Part shown: positions 52,985 through 62,028 of the stretch, piece after piece
Position numbering within the stretch: position 1 is the first letter of the stretch
Layout of the letters: every line of letters begins with the position of its first letter
Origin: Novacetimonas pomaceti
GTDB lineage: Bacteria; Pseudomonadota; Alphaproteobacteria; Acetobacterales; Acetobacteraceae
NCBI RefSeq assembly: GCF_003207955.1
Contig: NZ_NOXG01000004.1
Coordinates: 62,001-126,000, forward strand
Direction: 5' to 3'
Length of the DNA stretch: 64,000 bases
Notes under the pieces: model-generated
What the model was told of the DNA's origin: nothing
What the model saw: the letters and a program-made list of their open reading frames with translations, nothing else
The model's database searches: none
Translations under genes and position numbers: made by a program

Positions 52985-53512
52985 ATGACGTGTTCTTACA
53001 GGCAGATGGCGTTGGCGGCTGTTCTTGTGGCGTCGCTGGCGGCGCCTGCGGCCCATGCGCAGGGTCATGTCGTCACCATGCAGAAGCTGGACTGGTCCAC
53101 GGCGGAACGGCTGGCGTCCGAAGCCGTGCGGTACTGCCAGGCACAGGGCTATTCCGTGACGGCGGCGGTTGTCGATACGACAGGCCACCAGCAGGTTGTC
53201 ATCAAGGGGGACAGCGTGCCGTTGCAGTCGCTGTCGGTTTCCTATCGCAAGGCCTATACCGCCTATTCCTATGGCCTGGCCTTCAACATGAACACGACCA
53301 GCGAACTGATCGCGGCAAAGGTGACGGGGCCGGCCAACGGGGCGCTCAACACCATCCCCGAGGTCCTGTTCGTCCCCGGTGGCGTTACCCTGCGCAAGGT
53401 GACGGATAACAGCGTGCTGGGCGGTATCGGCGTGTCCGGCGCGCCGGGCGGTGACAAGGACGAAGCCTGCGCCCAGGCCGCCGTGGCGAAATACCGCGCT
53501 GATTTTCATTAG
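52985..53512 (+). CDS. Exported GlcG/HbpS-like protein
   Basis: 175 residues. Signal MTCSYRQMALAAVLVASLA ending AHAQG. GlcG/HbpS (DUF336) pattern: LASEAVRYCQAQGYSVTAAVVDTTGHQQVVIKGD, SYRKAYTAYSYGL, FVPGGVTLRK, GGIGVSGAPGGDKDEACAQAAV. Homologues bind haem or corrinoid-like ligands or have unknown roles near glycolate genes. The mature chain has two Cys (positions in RYCQAQ and EACAQ), possibly a disulfide. GAAGGGAA lies about 6-8 bases before ATG 52985; the long frame upstream crosses the repeats and is not used. A repeat abuts the stop. Confidence 0.85.
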   Translation: MTCSYRQMALAAVLVASLAAPAAHAQGHVVTMQKLDWSTAERLASEAVRYCQAQGYSVTAAVVDTTGHQQVVIKGDSVPLQSLSVSYRKAYTAYSYGLAFNMNTTSELIAAKVTGPANGALNTIPEVLFVPGGVTLRKVTDNSVLGGIGVSGAPGGDKDEACAQAAVAKYRADFH

Positions 53513-53649
53513 GAACTGTTTGAAAACAGCCTGTTGATAAAAAATACCAAAAGTTTTCGGGTGCTGCCTTTTTTCAAAAAGGCGGCGTCTTTTCGAAGCT
53601 TTTATGATTTCAGGCTATTACTGGACCTGTCTTTTCAACCAGTCATTCC
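53513..53649 (+). repeat. Palindromic intergenic repeat, copy F (hairpin 2 deleted)
   Basis: Ends GGAACTGTTTGAAAACAG (from 53512) and CTGTCTTTTCAACCAGTC (to about 53645) are inverted to each other. Core: AAAAGTTTTCGGGTG and hairpin 1 GCTGCCTTTTTTCAAAAAGGCGGC; the segment from the middle of hairpin 2 to the outer arm is missing (CGAAGCTTTTATGATTTCAG). Abuts the GlcG-like stop codon (CATTAGGAAC). Confidence 0.85.
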
Positions 53650-53720
53650 AGGATCCGGACAGGACGCCTGATATCCGGAAATTGGATGTTGACGCATCAG
53701 GCCAGATTTTCGGGAAAGAA

Positions 53721-53796
53721 TGGTGCCCAAGGGCGGGATCGAACCACCGACACTGCGATTTTCAGTCGCATGCTCTACCAACTGAGCTACTTGGGC
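53721..53796 (-). tRNA. tRNA-Phe (anticodon GAA)
   Basis: 76 bases read leftward from 53796: acceptor GCCCAAG pairs with CTTGGGC, D arm GCTCAGTTGGTAGAGC, anticodon loop CTGAAAA with GAA, T arm GGTTCGATC, discriminator A and encoded CCA (53721-53723). Confidence 0.98.
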
Positions 53797-53855
53797 ACCG
53801 GAGCCGTTGTCCGGCGGGCCGGGGCGGGGTGAACCGCCCTGACGATGTGCAGGCT

Positions 53856-54068
53856 TTACCCTACCTCTTCATCGGGATCAACCCGTCTTGTATGATTTTC
53901 GTCCATATCGTTGAAATCACTTCCTGCCGGGACCCGGTACTGCCCCGTGAACCAGCGGCCAAGGTCGATATCCGCGCACCGGCGCGAACAGAACGGGCGA
54001 TAATCGCGGACCATCGGCCTGCCGCATACGGGGCAGGGGGCTGGCGCGTTTTTGGGGGTGTCAGTCAT
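53856..54068 (-). CDS. yacG: DNA gyrase inhibitor/zinc protein YacG
   Basis: 70 residues. Four-Cys zinc motif CPVCGRPM...FCSRRCADIDLGRWF, matching YacG, which binds gyrase B in E. coli. The ATG overlaps the end of the ribonuclease gene by 8 bases (ATGACTGA). Position after rng and before tRNA-Phe is common in alphaproteobacteria. The frame is open upstream, but MTDTPKNAPAPCPVC is the usual beginning. Confidence 0.92.
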   Translation of the reverse strand: MTDTPKNAPAPCPVCGRPMVRDYRPFCSRRCADIDLGRWFTGQYRVPAGSDFNDMDENHTRRVDPDEEVG

Positions 54069-55167
54069 GGTCGTACCTCCATCCTGTCGGGGGCAGGTCG
54101 GGCGCGATGACGATGCGCAGGGGACGCGCGGCAAGGCGCGTGAAATCCTCGCCCCATCCGGGGAATGTCCGCATCAGGCGCACGATATCGCATCCGCCAT
54201 GCAACGTGACCGGTCGCGGTGCCTGCATCCCGCGACAGGCCCGCACCTCCTGCCGCAGGGAACGCAGCAGGCGTCCCGTGACGCTGTCAAGAAGTTCGTG
54301 CAGGGGGGGGTGAATGCGCGGGCGCACGATTTCCGCCAGCCCCAGCGCGCTGATGCCCAGAAAGCGCGGGCGCAGCGGGTCGGCGGCCAGGGCCTGTTCG
54401 ATCGGTTCGGCCAGCGCGCGGCGCTTACGGACCGCAAGCCCGGCGGCATCGAGGACAATCGCCCCCGACAGGTTGCGCAGCCGCAGCTGATGCAGAAGGT
54501 CGGGCAATGCCGCGCGGTTCGCCGCGAACTGGGCCGTCTGCTTGGGGCGGCGGTCCATGCTGGCATGCCCGCCATCCATGTCGATCGCGACCAGCGCGGG
54601 CGTGGGGGTGATCGTGGCCGACATGCCCCCCGGCAGCGCGACATTGGGATCGGAAAGGGATTCGGCCGCGACCTCGGTTTCCGCGTCGAATGCCAGGGGG
54701 TGGCGTTCAAGCCGGGCATGCAGCCCCTCTGGCAGGCGGGCGCCCACGGCGGGGTCGTCAATGACGATGGGGGCCTCGGGCCAGCGCGCGGCCAGGCGTT
54801 CCACCGGGCCCGCGCCGCGCGACAGCAGGGCGGGCGGTCCGTCGGCGGCGCGGGGGTCGGGAATGCCACGCAGGCTCAGCCGCACGCCCTTGCCGCCCTG
54901 CGCGCTGCGGCTGACGCGCACCAGCAGGGCGGTGCCCTGCGTCACGGGGCCGGCCCCTTCCGAATCCGGCAGGAAGCCTGTCTGCCCGTCCGTCAGGTCA
55001 ATGAACGTGCCGCCCAGCGCGGGGACATGCGCGTTGACGCGGCCACGATACAGGTCGCCCACCCCATCGGGCAGGTCGGGCCGCCACAACGCGTAATCAA
55101 GCAGGCGGTCGCCATCGGTCAGGGCAACCCGCATTTCGCCCGGGCCACTTGCCACGCGGATCAGCAT
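54061..55167 (-). CDS. rng: Ribonuclease E/G family protein (short form)
   Basis: 368 residues. Core of RNase E/G: S1-like N-terminus (DLYRGRVNAHVPALGGTFIDLTDGQTGFLP), then ALVAIDMDGG and QLRLRNLSGAIVLDAAG, which contain the two catalytic Asp equivalents. The zinc-link CPxCxG of E. coli RNase G is not visible and the protein is shorter than 489 residues. Probably matures rRNA or decays mRNA. ATG 55167 lies 2 bases after the maf stop. Confidence 0.88.
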   Translation of the reverse strand: MLIRVASGPGEMRVALTDGDRLLDYALWRPDLPDGVGDLYRGRVNAHVPALGGTFIDLTDGQTGFLPDSEGAGPVTQGTALLVRVSRSAQGGKGVRLSLRGIPDPRAADGPPALLSRGAGPVERLAARWPEAPIVIDDPAVGARLPEGLHARLERHPLAFDAETEVAAESLSDPNVALPGGMSATITPTPALVAIDMDGGHASMDRRPKQTAQFAANRAALPDLLHQLRLRNLSGAIVLDAAGLAVRKRRALAEPIEQALAADPLRPRFLGISALGLAEIVRPRIHPPLHELLDSVTGRLLRSLRQEVRACRGMQAPRPVTLHGGCDIVRLMRTFPGWGEDFTRLAARPLRIVIAPDLPPTGWRYDHD

Positions 55168-55169
55168 GC

Positions 55170-55799
55170 TCACGCAATCCAGTCCCCATCCTGCCCGCGC
55201 AGCATCTGCGCGACCTCGAACAGCGGCAGGCCGACCACGCCGGAATAGCTGCCCGACAGGAACCGCACGAAGGCCGCGGCATGCCCCTGGATGGCATAGC
55301 CGCCGGCCTTTCCCTGCCAGTCGCCGGCGGCGATCAGGGCCTCGGTCTGGCGGGGGGTCAGACGGGAAAACGCGACGGTGCTGCTGACGATGCGGGTGCT
55401 GGCGCGCCCCTGCGTCCACGCGGCGGTGGGGCGCAGCGTTACGGCCGTCAGGACGCTGTGGCGGCGCCCCGACAGCAGCGAAAGGCAGCGCCGCGCGGTC
55501 GGCGCGTCCTCGGCCTTGGGCAGGATGCGCCGTCCGGCGGCGACCACCGTGTCGGCCCCGATCACAAGGGCGGGGACATCAAGGGAGGAGGCGACGGCAT
55601 CGGCCTTTTCTTCAGCCATGCGCAGCGCATAGGCACGGGGAAGTTCCCCCTGCATCGGGCTTTCATCGATGTCGGCGGCAATGACCCGGTCGGGGGTCAG
55701 GCCGATCTGCCGCAGGAGATCAAGACGCCGGGGCGAGGCAGAGGCAAGAACAAGCTGCGCGCCCGTTCCCGTGGCGAAGGAACCGGGGGTCCGGGTCAT
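55170..55799 (-). CDS. maf: Maf-family nucleoside triphosphate pyrophosphatase
   Basis: 209 residues. Signature LVLASASPRRLDLLRQIGL at the N-terminus, ADIDESP, GADTVVAAGRRILPKAEDA, and the C-terminal GDWQGKAGGYAIQGHAAAF. Hydrolyses dTTP, UTP or modified pyrimidine nucleotides. Order infA-maf-rng-yacG, with 16 bases from infA and a 2-base gap to rng, points to one transcription unit. Confidence 0.94.
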   Translation of the reverse strand: MTRTPGSFATGTGAQLVLASASPRRLDLLRQIGLTPDRVIAADIDESPMQGELPRAYALRMAEEKADAVASSLDVPALVIGADTVVAAGRRILPKAEDAPTARRCLSLLSGRRHSVLTAVTLRPTAAWTQGRASTRIVSSTVAFSRLTPRQTEALIAAGDWQGKAGGYAIQGHAAAFVRFLSGSYSGVVGLPLFEVAQMLRGQDGDWIA

Positions 55800-55815
55800 G
55801 ATCGGACGGTCCGTC

Positions 55816-56034
55816 TTATTTGAAACGGAACGTGATGCGACCCTTGCTCAGGTCATAGGGGGTCATTTCGACGTTCACGCGATCCCCGGCCAGGACGCGG
55901 ATGCGGTTCTTGCGCATCTTGCCGCTGGTATGGGCCAGGATCATGTGTTCATTATCCAGCTTGACGCGGAACATGGCGTTGGGGAGCAGCTCGGTAACCG
56001 TGCCGCTGAATTCGATCATGTCTTCCTTGGACAT
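55816..56034 (-). CDS. infA: Translation initiation factor IF-1
   Basis: 72 residues, exact family length. MSKEDMIEFSGTVTELLPNAMFRV, LAHTSGKMRKNRIRVLAGDRV and LSKGRITFRFK. OB-fold that binds the ribosomal A site with IF-2 and IF-3. The frame is open 30 codons upstream through a terminator, so ATG 56034 is used. Confidence 0.98.
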   Translation of the reverse strand: MSKEDMIEFSGTVTELLPNAMFRVKLDNEHMILAHTSGKMRKNRIRVLAGDRVNVEMTPYDLSKGRITFRFK

Positions 56035-56066
56035 CGTATCCTTCAATCGTGTTGGTTGGGTATGGT

Positions 56067-56114
56067 GAAAAAAGGCCGCGCGCGACGCGGAAAAAACTTC
56101 CGCGCCGCGCCGAC
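56067..56114 (-). terminator. Leftward terminator between hisD and infA
   Basis: Read leftward: GGCGCGGCGCGGAA, loop, TTCCGCGTCGCGCGCGGCC (stem with one bulge), then TTTTTT. It separates hisD from infA. Confidence 0.7.
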
Positions 56115-56155
56115 AGGAATACAAGGGTGGATATGTGGGGATTGTTCCCCCATGG

Positions 56156-57469
56156 TCAAGCTTTACCCGACCCGCGCGCCAGATCCTCCAGCCGGACCGA
56201 CACGCTCAGCGCATGCGCGTCCAGCCCTTCGGCCTGCGCCAGCGCCACGGCGGCAGGCCCGATTTCACGCAGCGAGTCCGCCTTGGCGTCGATAAAGGTC
56301 GTGCGCTTGAGGAAATCGAACACCGACAGGCCGGAGGCAAAGCGCGCGGTGCTGCTGGTGGGCAGCACATGGTTCGGGCCGCCGACATAATCGCCGATCG
56401 CCTCGGGGCAGTAACGGCCAAGGAAGATGGCGCCCGCGTGCCGCACCCTGTCGAAGACCGGCCTGGGATCATCCATCACCAGTTCCAGATGCTCCGGCGC
56501 GATTTCATTGACCAGCGTGACCGCCTCGTCCAGGTCGCGCACCGTGATGATCGCGCCGTGGGCGTCCCAGCTTGCCCTGGCGATTTCCGCCCGCGGCAGC
56601 GTGCGCAGCTCGGCCTCCACCGCGTCCTGCACCGCCTGCGCCAGCGCGGCGTCGGGCGTGATCAGGACGGCCTGCGCCATGGGGTCATGTTCCGCCTGCG
56701 CCAGCAGGTCGAGCGCAAGGGCGCGCGGGTCGTTGGCGTCCGCCGCCACGATCACGATTTCAGACGGCCCGGCGATGCTGTCGATTCCCACCCGGCCAAA
56801 GACCTGGCGCTTGGCCTCCGCCACATAGGCGTTGCCCGGTCCCACCACGCGATCGACCGCCGGGATGGTCGCGGTGCCATAGGCCAGTGCGCCCACCGCC
56901 TGCGCCCCGCCGACGCGGTAAATCTCGCGCACCCCGGCGCGGCGGGCGGCGGCCAGCACCAGCGGGTTGAGCACGCCGTCAGGCGTCGGCACGCACATGG
57001 CCAGCCGCGCGACCCCCGCGACGCGCGCGGGCAGCGCATTCATCAGCACGGACGAGGGATAGGCCGCCGTGCCGCCCGGGACATACAGCCCCACCGCGTC
57101 CAGCGGCGTCCAGCGCATGCCCAGCGTTACCCCCTGCGCATCGACATAGCGCAGGTCGGCGGGAAGCTGCGCGCGGTGGAAGGATTCGATCCGGGTCGCC
57201 GCCACGTCGAGCGCCGCATGCAGCTTCAGCGGCACCTCCGCGCAGGCGGCGTCGATTTCCGCGTCGGAAATGCGCAGGCGCGCGGGCGTGACGTCCATGC
57301 GGTCGAACCGCCGGGTAAACTCGCACAGGGCAGCGTCGCCATCGCGACGCACCGCCGCAAGGATTTCGGTCACGGGGCCATCGACCCGCGCGGTGTCGCT
57401 GTCGCGGTCCGCCAGCAGTCGTGCGAAATCGGCGCGGAAATCAGGGCTGCTGGTATCAAGGCGGTTCAT
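56156..57469 (-). CDS. hisD: Histidinol dehydrogenase
   Basis: 437 residues. Final two oxidations of histidine synthesis. YVPGGTAAYPSSVLMNALPA, VGGAQAVGALAYGTATIPAVDRVVGPGNAYVAEAKR, IAGPSEIVIVAD, AQAEHDPMAQAVLI (zinc and catalytic residues), EIAPEHLELV and GDYVGGPNHVLPTS are all visible. hisG lies 9 bases upstream. Confidence 0.97.
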   Translation of the reverse strand: MNRLDTSSPDFRADFARLLADRDSDTARVDGPVTEILAAVRRDGDAALCEFTRRFDRMDVTPARLRISDAEIDAACAEVPLKLHAALDVAATRIESFHRAQLPADLRYVDAQGVTLGMRWTPLDAVGLYVPGGTAAYPSSVLMNALPARVAGVARLAMCVPTPDGVLNPLVLAAARRAGVREIYRVGGAQAVGALAYGTATIPAVDRVVGPGNAYVAEAKRQVFGRVGIDSIAGPSEIVIVAADANDPRALALDLLAQAEHDPMAQAVLITPDAALAQAVQDAVEAELRTLPRAEIARASWDAHGAIITVRDLDEAVTLVNEIAPEHLELVMDDPRPVFDRVRHAGAIFLGRYCPEAIGDYVGGPNHVLPTSSTARFASGLSVFDFLKRTTFIDAKADSLREIGPAAVALAQAEGLDAHALSVSVRLEDLARGSGKA

Positions 57470-57478
57470 GGCCGGGCG

Positions 57479-58192
57479 TTATCCCTCGGACTGTGTCGTG
57501 CCGGACGCAAGGGCCTGGCGGAAACGGTTGATGATGCCCCCGATGCGTTCGGGCTGCGTCTTGAAGGCCGTGCGGTTGACGATCAGGCGGCTGGTGACAT
57601 GCGCGATGGTGCGCACCTCCTCCAGCCCGTTGGCCCGCAGGGTGGATCCCGTGTCCACCAGATCGACGATCAGGTGCGACAGGCCCAGCACGGGGGCCAG
57701 TTCCATCGCGCCATGCAGGTGCACGATGTCGGCATTGATCCCCTGCGCCGCGAAATGCCGCCGCGTGACGGAGGGATACTTGGTCGCGACGCGCACCTGC
57801 GACCACTGCTGCTGGTCATCGAACTGGTGGCTGCCACGCGGCTGCGCGATGGAAATGCGGCATCCGCCGATGCGCAGGTCCAGCGGCGCATAGATTTCGG
57901 GATAATCGAATTCCATCAGCACGTCGGCCCCGCACAGCCCCACCTGCGCGCCGCCAAAGGCCACGAACGTCGCCACGTCAAAGGAACGCACCCGCACCAC
58001 GTCAAGCAGCGGATCATTGGTGGAAAAGCGCAGCAGCCGGCTGCTTTCATCCGTGAAATCCGGGGCCGGTACGATGCCTGTCGCCTTCAGCAGGGGGGCG
58101 GCAGCCCTGAGGATACGCCCCTTCGGCAGGGCGATGATGATCGGGCTGTCCGTTTCCGGAACAAAGCTGGAGGCCGGGGTCAGGACGGTCAC
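57479..58192 (-). CDS. hisG: ATP phosphoribosyltransferase, short form HisG(S)
   Basis: 237 residues. First step of histidine synthesis. IIIALPKGRILRAAAPLL, VGLCGADVLMEFDYPEIYAPLDLRIGGCRI, AMELAPVLGLSHLIVDLVDTGSTLRANGL (PRPP loop). The C-terminal regulatory domain is absent, so this is the short form that needs HisZ as partner; hisZ is not in this window. GTG 58192 with GGAG 6 bases upstream is the preferred start; a longer frame exists. Confidence 0.93.
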   Translation of the reverse strand: MTVLTPASSFVPETDSPIIIALPKGRILRAAAPLLKATGIVPAPDFTDESSRLLRFSTNDPLLDVVRVRSFDVATFVAFGGAQVGLCGADVLMEFDYPEIYAPLDLRIGGCRISIAQPRGSHQFDDQQQWSQVRVATKYPSVTRRHFAAQGINADIVHLHGAMELAPVLGLSHLIVDLVDTGSTLRANGLEEVRTIAHVTSRLIVNRTAFKTQPERIGGIINRFRQALASGTTQSEG

Positions 58193-58391
58193 TGCATTCT
58201 CCGCACAAGTGCAAACGCGCCCGGACCGCATCACAAATGGCGTGACAGGCGCAATAATGTCGCATGGGCGCATACCACACTCCGCCCCCATGCAGAAAGG
58301 GCGCTTTTCACCGGAATTGCCCATTCCGGCGACCTGCCGTGCGGATTACGCGGGGGCGCGGGCCACCGGATGGGTGCCCGCGCGCGCCGGA

Positions 58392-59654
<1,263 letters not shown>

Positions 59655-59666
59655 TGCCCTGCTCTC

Positions 59667-60221
59667 CTACATCCGTGGCGGGGCGACGCCGCGCTGTCCC
59701 ATGTATTTTCCCGCCCGGTCCGCATAGCTGACCTCGCACGGCGACGCGCCCTGAAAGAACAGGAACTGGCAGATGCCTTCATTGGCGTAGATGCGCGCGG
59801 GCAGGGGGGTGGTGTTGCTGATTTCGATCGTGACCTGGCCTTCCCATTCCGGTTCCAGCGGCGTCACGTTCACGATGATGCCGCACCGGGCATAGGTCGA
59901 CTTGCCCAGGCACACGACAAGCGTGTCGCGCGGGATGCGGAAATATTCCACCGTGTGCGCCAGGACGAAGCTGTGGGGCGGGATGGTGCAGCAGTCGCCA
60001 TGGCGGGTGACGAAGCTGTTTTCCGCGAAATTCTTGGGGTCCACCACCGCGTTGTCGACATCGGTGAAAATCTTGAATTCCGACGCCACGCGCGCGTCGT
60101 AGCCGTAGGAGGACAGGCCGTAGGAAATCACGCCCTCGCGGTTCTGTTTTTCGACAAAGGGTTCGATCATGCCGGATTCGACGGCCATGCGGCGAATCCA
60201 GGAGTCGGGCATTATTGGCAT
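59667..60221 (-). CDS. dcd: dCTP deaminase
   Basis: 184 residues. Makes dUTP from dCTP. SYGLSSYGYDARVASEFKIF, FVLAHTVEYFRIPRDTLVVCLGKSTYARCGIIVNVTPLEPEWEGQVTIEISNTTPLPARIYANEGICQFLFF-type core (shown in pieces: catalytic Glu in LEPEWEG, Arg in KSTYARCG). AGGGA before ATG 60221 and the typical MPIMPDSWIRRM start decide against longer forms. Confidence 0.96.
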   Translation of the reverse strand: MPIMPDSWIRRMAVESGMIEPFVEKQNREGVISYGLSSYGYDARVASEFKIFTDVDNAVVDPKNFAENSFVTRHGDCCTIPPHSFVLAHTVEYFRIPRDTLVVCLGKSTYARCGIIVNVTPLEPEWEGQVTIEISNTTPLPARIYANEGICQFLFFQGASPCEVSYADRAGKYMGQRGVAPPRM

Positions 60222-60311
60222 GAGGTCCCTTTCTTCATGCATCGGGGAGGGCATGTCCCACGCGGGCAGGCTGCGACCACTAGCGAAGGTGGTCGAGTCG
60301 CGCAATCGTGT

Positions 60312-60367
60312 TATGCGCCGGGGGCGTGCTTTATGTCCGGGGCGTGCCGTATGTCCGGGGCGTGCCG
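60312..60367. repeat. Short tandem repeat at the 3' end of a small gene
   Basis: TATGTCCGGGGCGTGCCG occurs perfectly twice (60332-60349 and 60350-60367), and a degenerate third unit (TATGCGCCGGGGGCGTGC) lies at 60312-60329. The two perfect units encode the C-terminal TYGTPR repeat of the gene at 60331-60549. Confidence 0.8.
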
Positions 60368-60549
60368 TCAGATGGCGGCGCCGTGTCTGGCGTGGCGCGG
60401 GCGCGCATCTGCTGCTTGCGGCGGCGCAGGTTGTCGCGCAGGGCCTGCGCCTCGCGCTGCTGGCGGGCGATGCGGCTGGCCTCGGCGCGCGCGCTCTGTG
60501 CCTTGGTGGGGCCGTGGGCGCTGTCGGGCGGGGGGGGCGCGTCTGTCAT
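60331..60549 (-). CDS. Small basic alpha-helical protein
   Basis: 72 residues. MTDAPPPPDSAHGPTKAQSA, then a basic helix REAQALRDNLRRRKQQMRAR and a repeat tail PRTYGTPRT. Small proteins with an REAxALRxNLRRRK core occur in alphaproteobacteria near dcd or murA; function unknown. The start ATG 60549 has no strong ribosome-binding site; the open frame extends upstream into the Rieske gene. Between the Rieske gene and dcd, same strand. Confidence 0.65.
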   Translation of the reverse strand: MTDAPPPPDSAHGPTKAQSARAEASRIARQQREAQALRDNLRRRKQQMRARATPDTAPPSDGTPRTYGTPRT

Positions 60550-60619
60550 GCGGGCGGGAACCGTCTGGCCCCGCCGCGCGATGGCGGCGGGGCGGGGGAT
60601 GTCAGGGGCTGTGGTGGGA

Positions 60620-61774
60620 TCAGGCCGCGCCGGCGGGGGCGGGGTTCGCCGTTTCGGGCATGCCCTTGCCGGCCGGAACGCCGCAGCGCACCAGCAGTTC
60701 ACGCAGCGCCTTGACCACGGGGAAGATTTCCACGTTGCGGTCGCCGCCCTGTTCGTTCCATGCCTGCTGTTCCAGTTCCACGATATCCTTGTCCTCAAGG
60801 AAGATGCGGTTGGTGAACCAGCCCAGCGCGGGCCAGATCAGGTCGATCAGCAGCGGCGTCTGCGGGCGCAGCACCGACAGCAGGCCAAAGGACTGCGTGA
60901 CGCGCTGGTCCTTGTCCACGGGGACATAGGCGACCCACAGGTCCATGATCAGGTCGCCATCCTTGTCGTGGATCTGCAGCGTCTGGTACGGATAGGTCGT
61001 ACGGATGGTGACGACCTCCTCCACCGGCTGTTCCGCGCCCTTGAGGTCCTTGTGCTTGCCAAAGATCAGGCGTTCGGCCAGCGGCTGCTGGCCCGCGCTG
61101 CGCATGAAGCTGTAGCGGGCCTCGATGAAGTTCTCGCCCTTGTCCTGCCCCAGGAAGCGCGCCTTGATCTGGCCCATCTGGCGGCGGTGCAGGAACTGGT
61201 GGTTCATGTCCATCAGGTTTTCGTGCATGAACGTGTAATGGCAGTCCACGCGCGGGCTGAAATGCTTGGTCTTGTAGGCGGGGTTGTCCACGCTTCCCAG
61301 CTTGGGGAAGGGAACGGTGTCCGCCTTTTCCGGGTCGCCGGGGAAGATGAAGACAAGGCCGCCCGCTTCGCGGCAGGGATAGGTGCGCACGCCGTTGGGC
61401 AGCTTGCCCTTGCCAAGATACGGGACGTCGATGCAGCGTCCCGACCGCCCGAACGCCCACCCGTGATAGCAGCAGCGCACGGTCTGTCCGTTGACGGTAC
61501 CCTTGCTCAGCGGCACCTGACGGTGGGGGCAGCGGTCATACAGCGCGAAGACGCTGCCTTCCTCCGGGCGGACCAGCGCGATGGGCACGCCGGCATAGCG
61601 CACGCCAAACGCCTTTCCCTTGCGCACCTGTGACGACCATGCGACCGGGAACCAGAAATTGGGGTCCGTATCGACGGTGCGCAGGTCGGGATGTGACGTG
61701 GCGGGCGTGGCTGGCGCCGTTGTGGCCTGGTCCCGCTGCGGGGCCTCCGTCTGGACAGAAAGTGTATCGCTCAT
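60620..61774 (-). CDS. Rieske 2Fe-2S oxygenase
   Basis: 384 residues. N-terminal Rieske cluster motif CPHRQVPLSKG...CCYHGWAFG (CxH and CxxH). The catalytic mononuclear iron site is ENLMDMNHQFLH. C-terminal helical region with VELEQQAWNEQGGDR. Resembles the oxygenase alpha subunits of the pheophorbide/vanillate demethylase group; no reductase gene is next to it. Substrate unknown. MSDTLSVQTEAPQRD at ATG 61774 is taken as the start. Two inverted repeats lie upstream. Confidence 0.9.
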   Translation of the reverse strand: MSDTLSVQTEAPQRDQATTAPATPATSHPDLRTVDTDPNFWFPVAWSSQVRKGKAFGVRYAGVPIALVRPEEGSVFALYDRCPHRQVPLSKGTVNGQTVRCCYHGWAFGRSGRCIDVPYLGKGKLPNGVRTYPCREAGGLVFIFPGDPEKADTVPFPKLGSVDNPAYKTKHFSPRVDCHYTFMHENLMDMNHQFLHRRQMGQIKARFLGQDKGENFIEARYSFMRSAGQQPLAERLIFGKHKDLKGAEQPVEEVVTIRTTYPYQTLQIHDKDGDLIMDLWVAYVPVDKDQRVTQSFGLLSVLRPQTPLLIDLIWPALGWFTNRIFLEDKDIVELEQQAWNEQGGDRNVEIFPVVKALRELLVRCGVPAGKGMPETANPAPAGAA

Positions 61775-61844
61775 GTTGAGGCCCCGAAATTCCTGTTTGT
61801 TATGATCTGCGGATCGTACGTCATCCGGTTGCATGGCGTATCCA

Positions 61845-61868
61845 TGAAATTCTTGCACGAGAATTTCA
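61845..61868. promoter_or_regulatory. Perfect 9-bp inverted repeat upstream of the Rieske oxygenase
   Basis: TGAAATTCT (61845-61853), TGCACG, AGAATTTCA (61860-61868). It lies 71 bases before the start codon in a less GC-rich stretch, a good position for an operator. Confidence 0.6.
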
Positions 61869-61898
61869 ATCGCCTTGCGGCTTGTAAATCCCCTGTGT

Positions 61899-61913
61899 GC
61901 ATATGGCATATGC
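61899..61913. promoter_or_regulatory. Second inverted repeat upstream of the Rieske oxygenase
   Basis: GCATATG (61899-61905), G, CATATGC (61907-61913), 125 bases before the start codon. Perfect 7-bp arms; may be part of the same control region as the 9-bp repeat. Confidence 0.4.
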
Positions 61914-62028
61914 CGTGACGGGGTGGCTGCGGTGCTTTCGCCATGACCCGTGCGGCAGATCAATGCCGCATGGCACGCGACATGCCATGCTGGCGATACG
62001 GCGTCGCATGCCCCGCCCGGCCCCCTGC

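Noticed and set aside
11415..53649. CRISPR array or tRNA-like origin for the dispersed repeats
   Set aside because: Copies are thousands of bases apart, palindromic and of variable length with no spacers; no cas genes are present.
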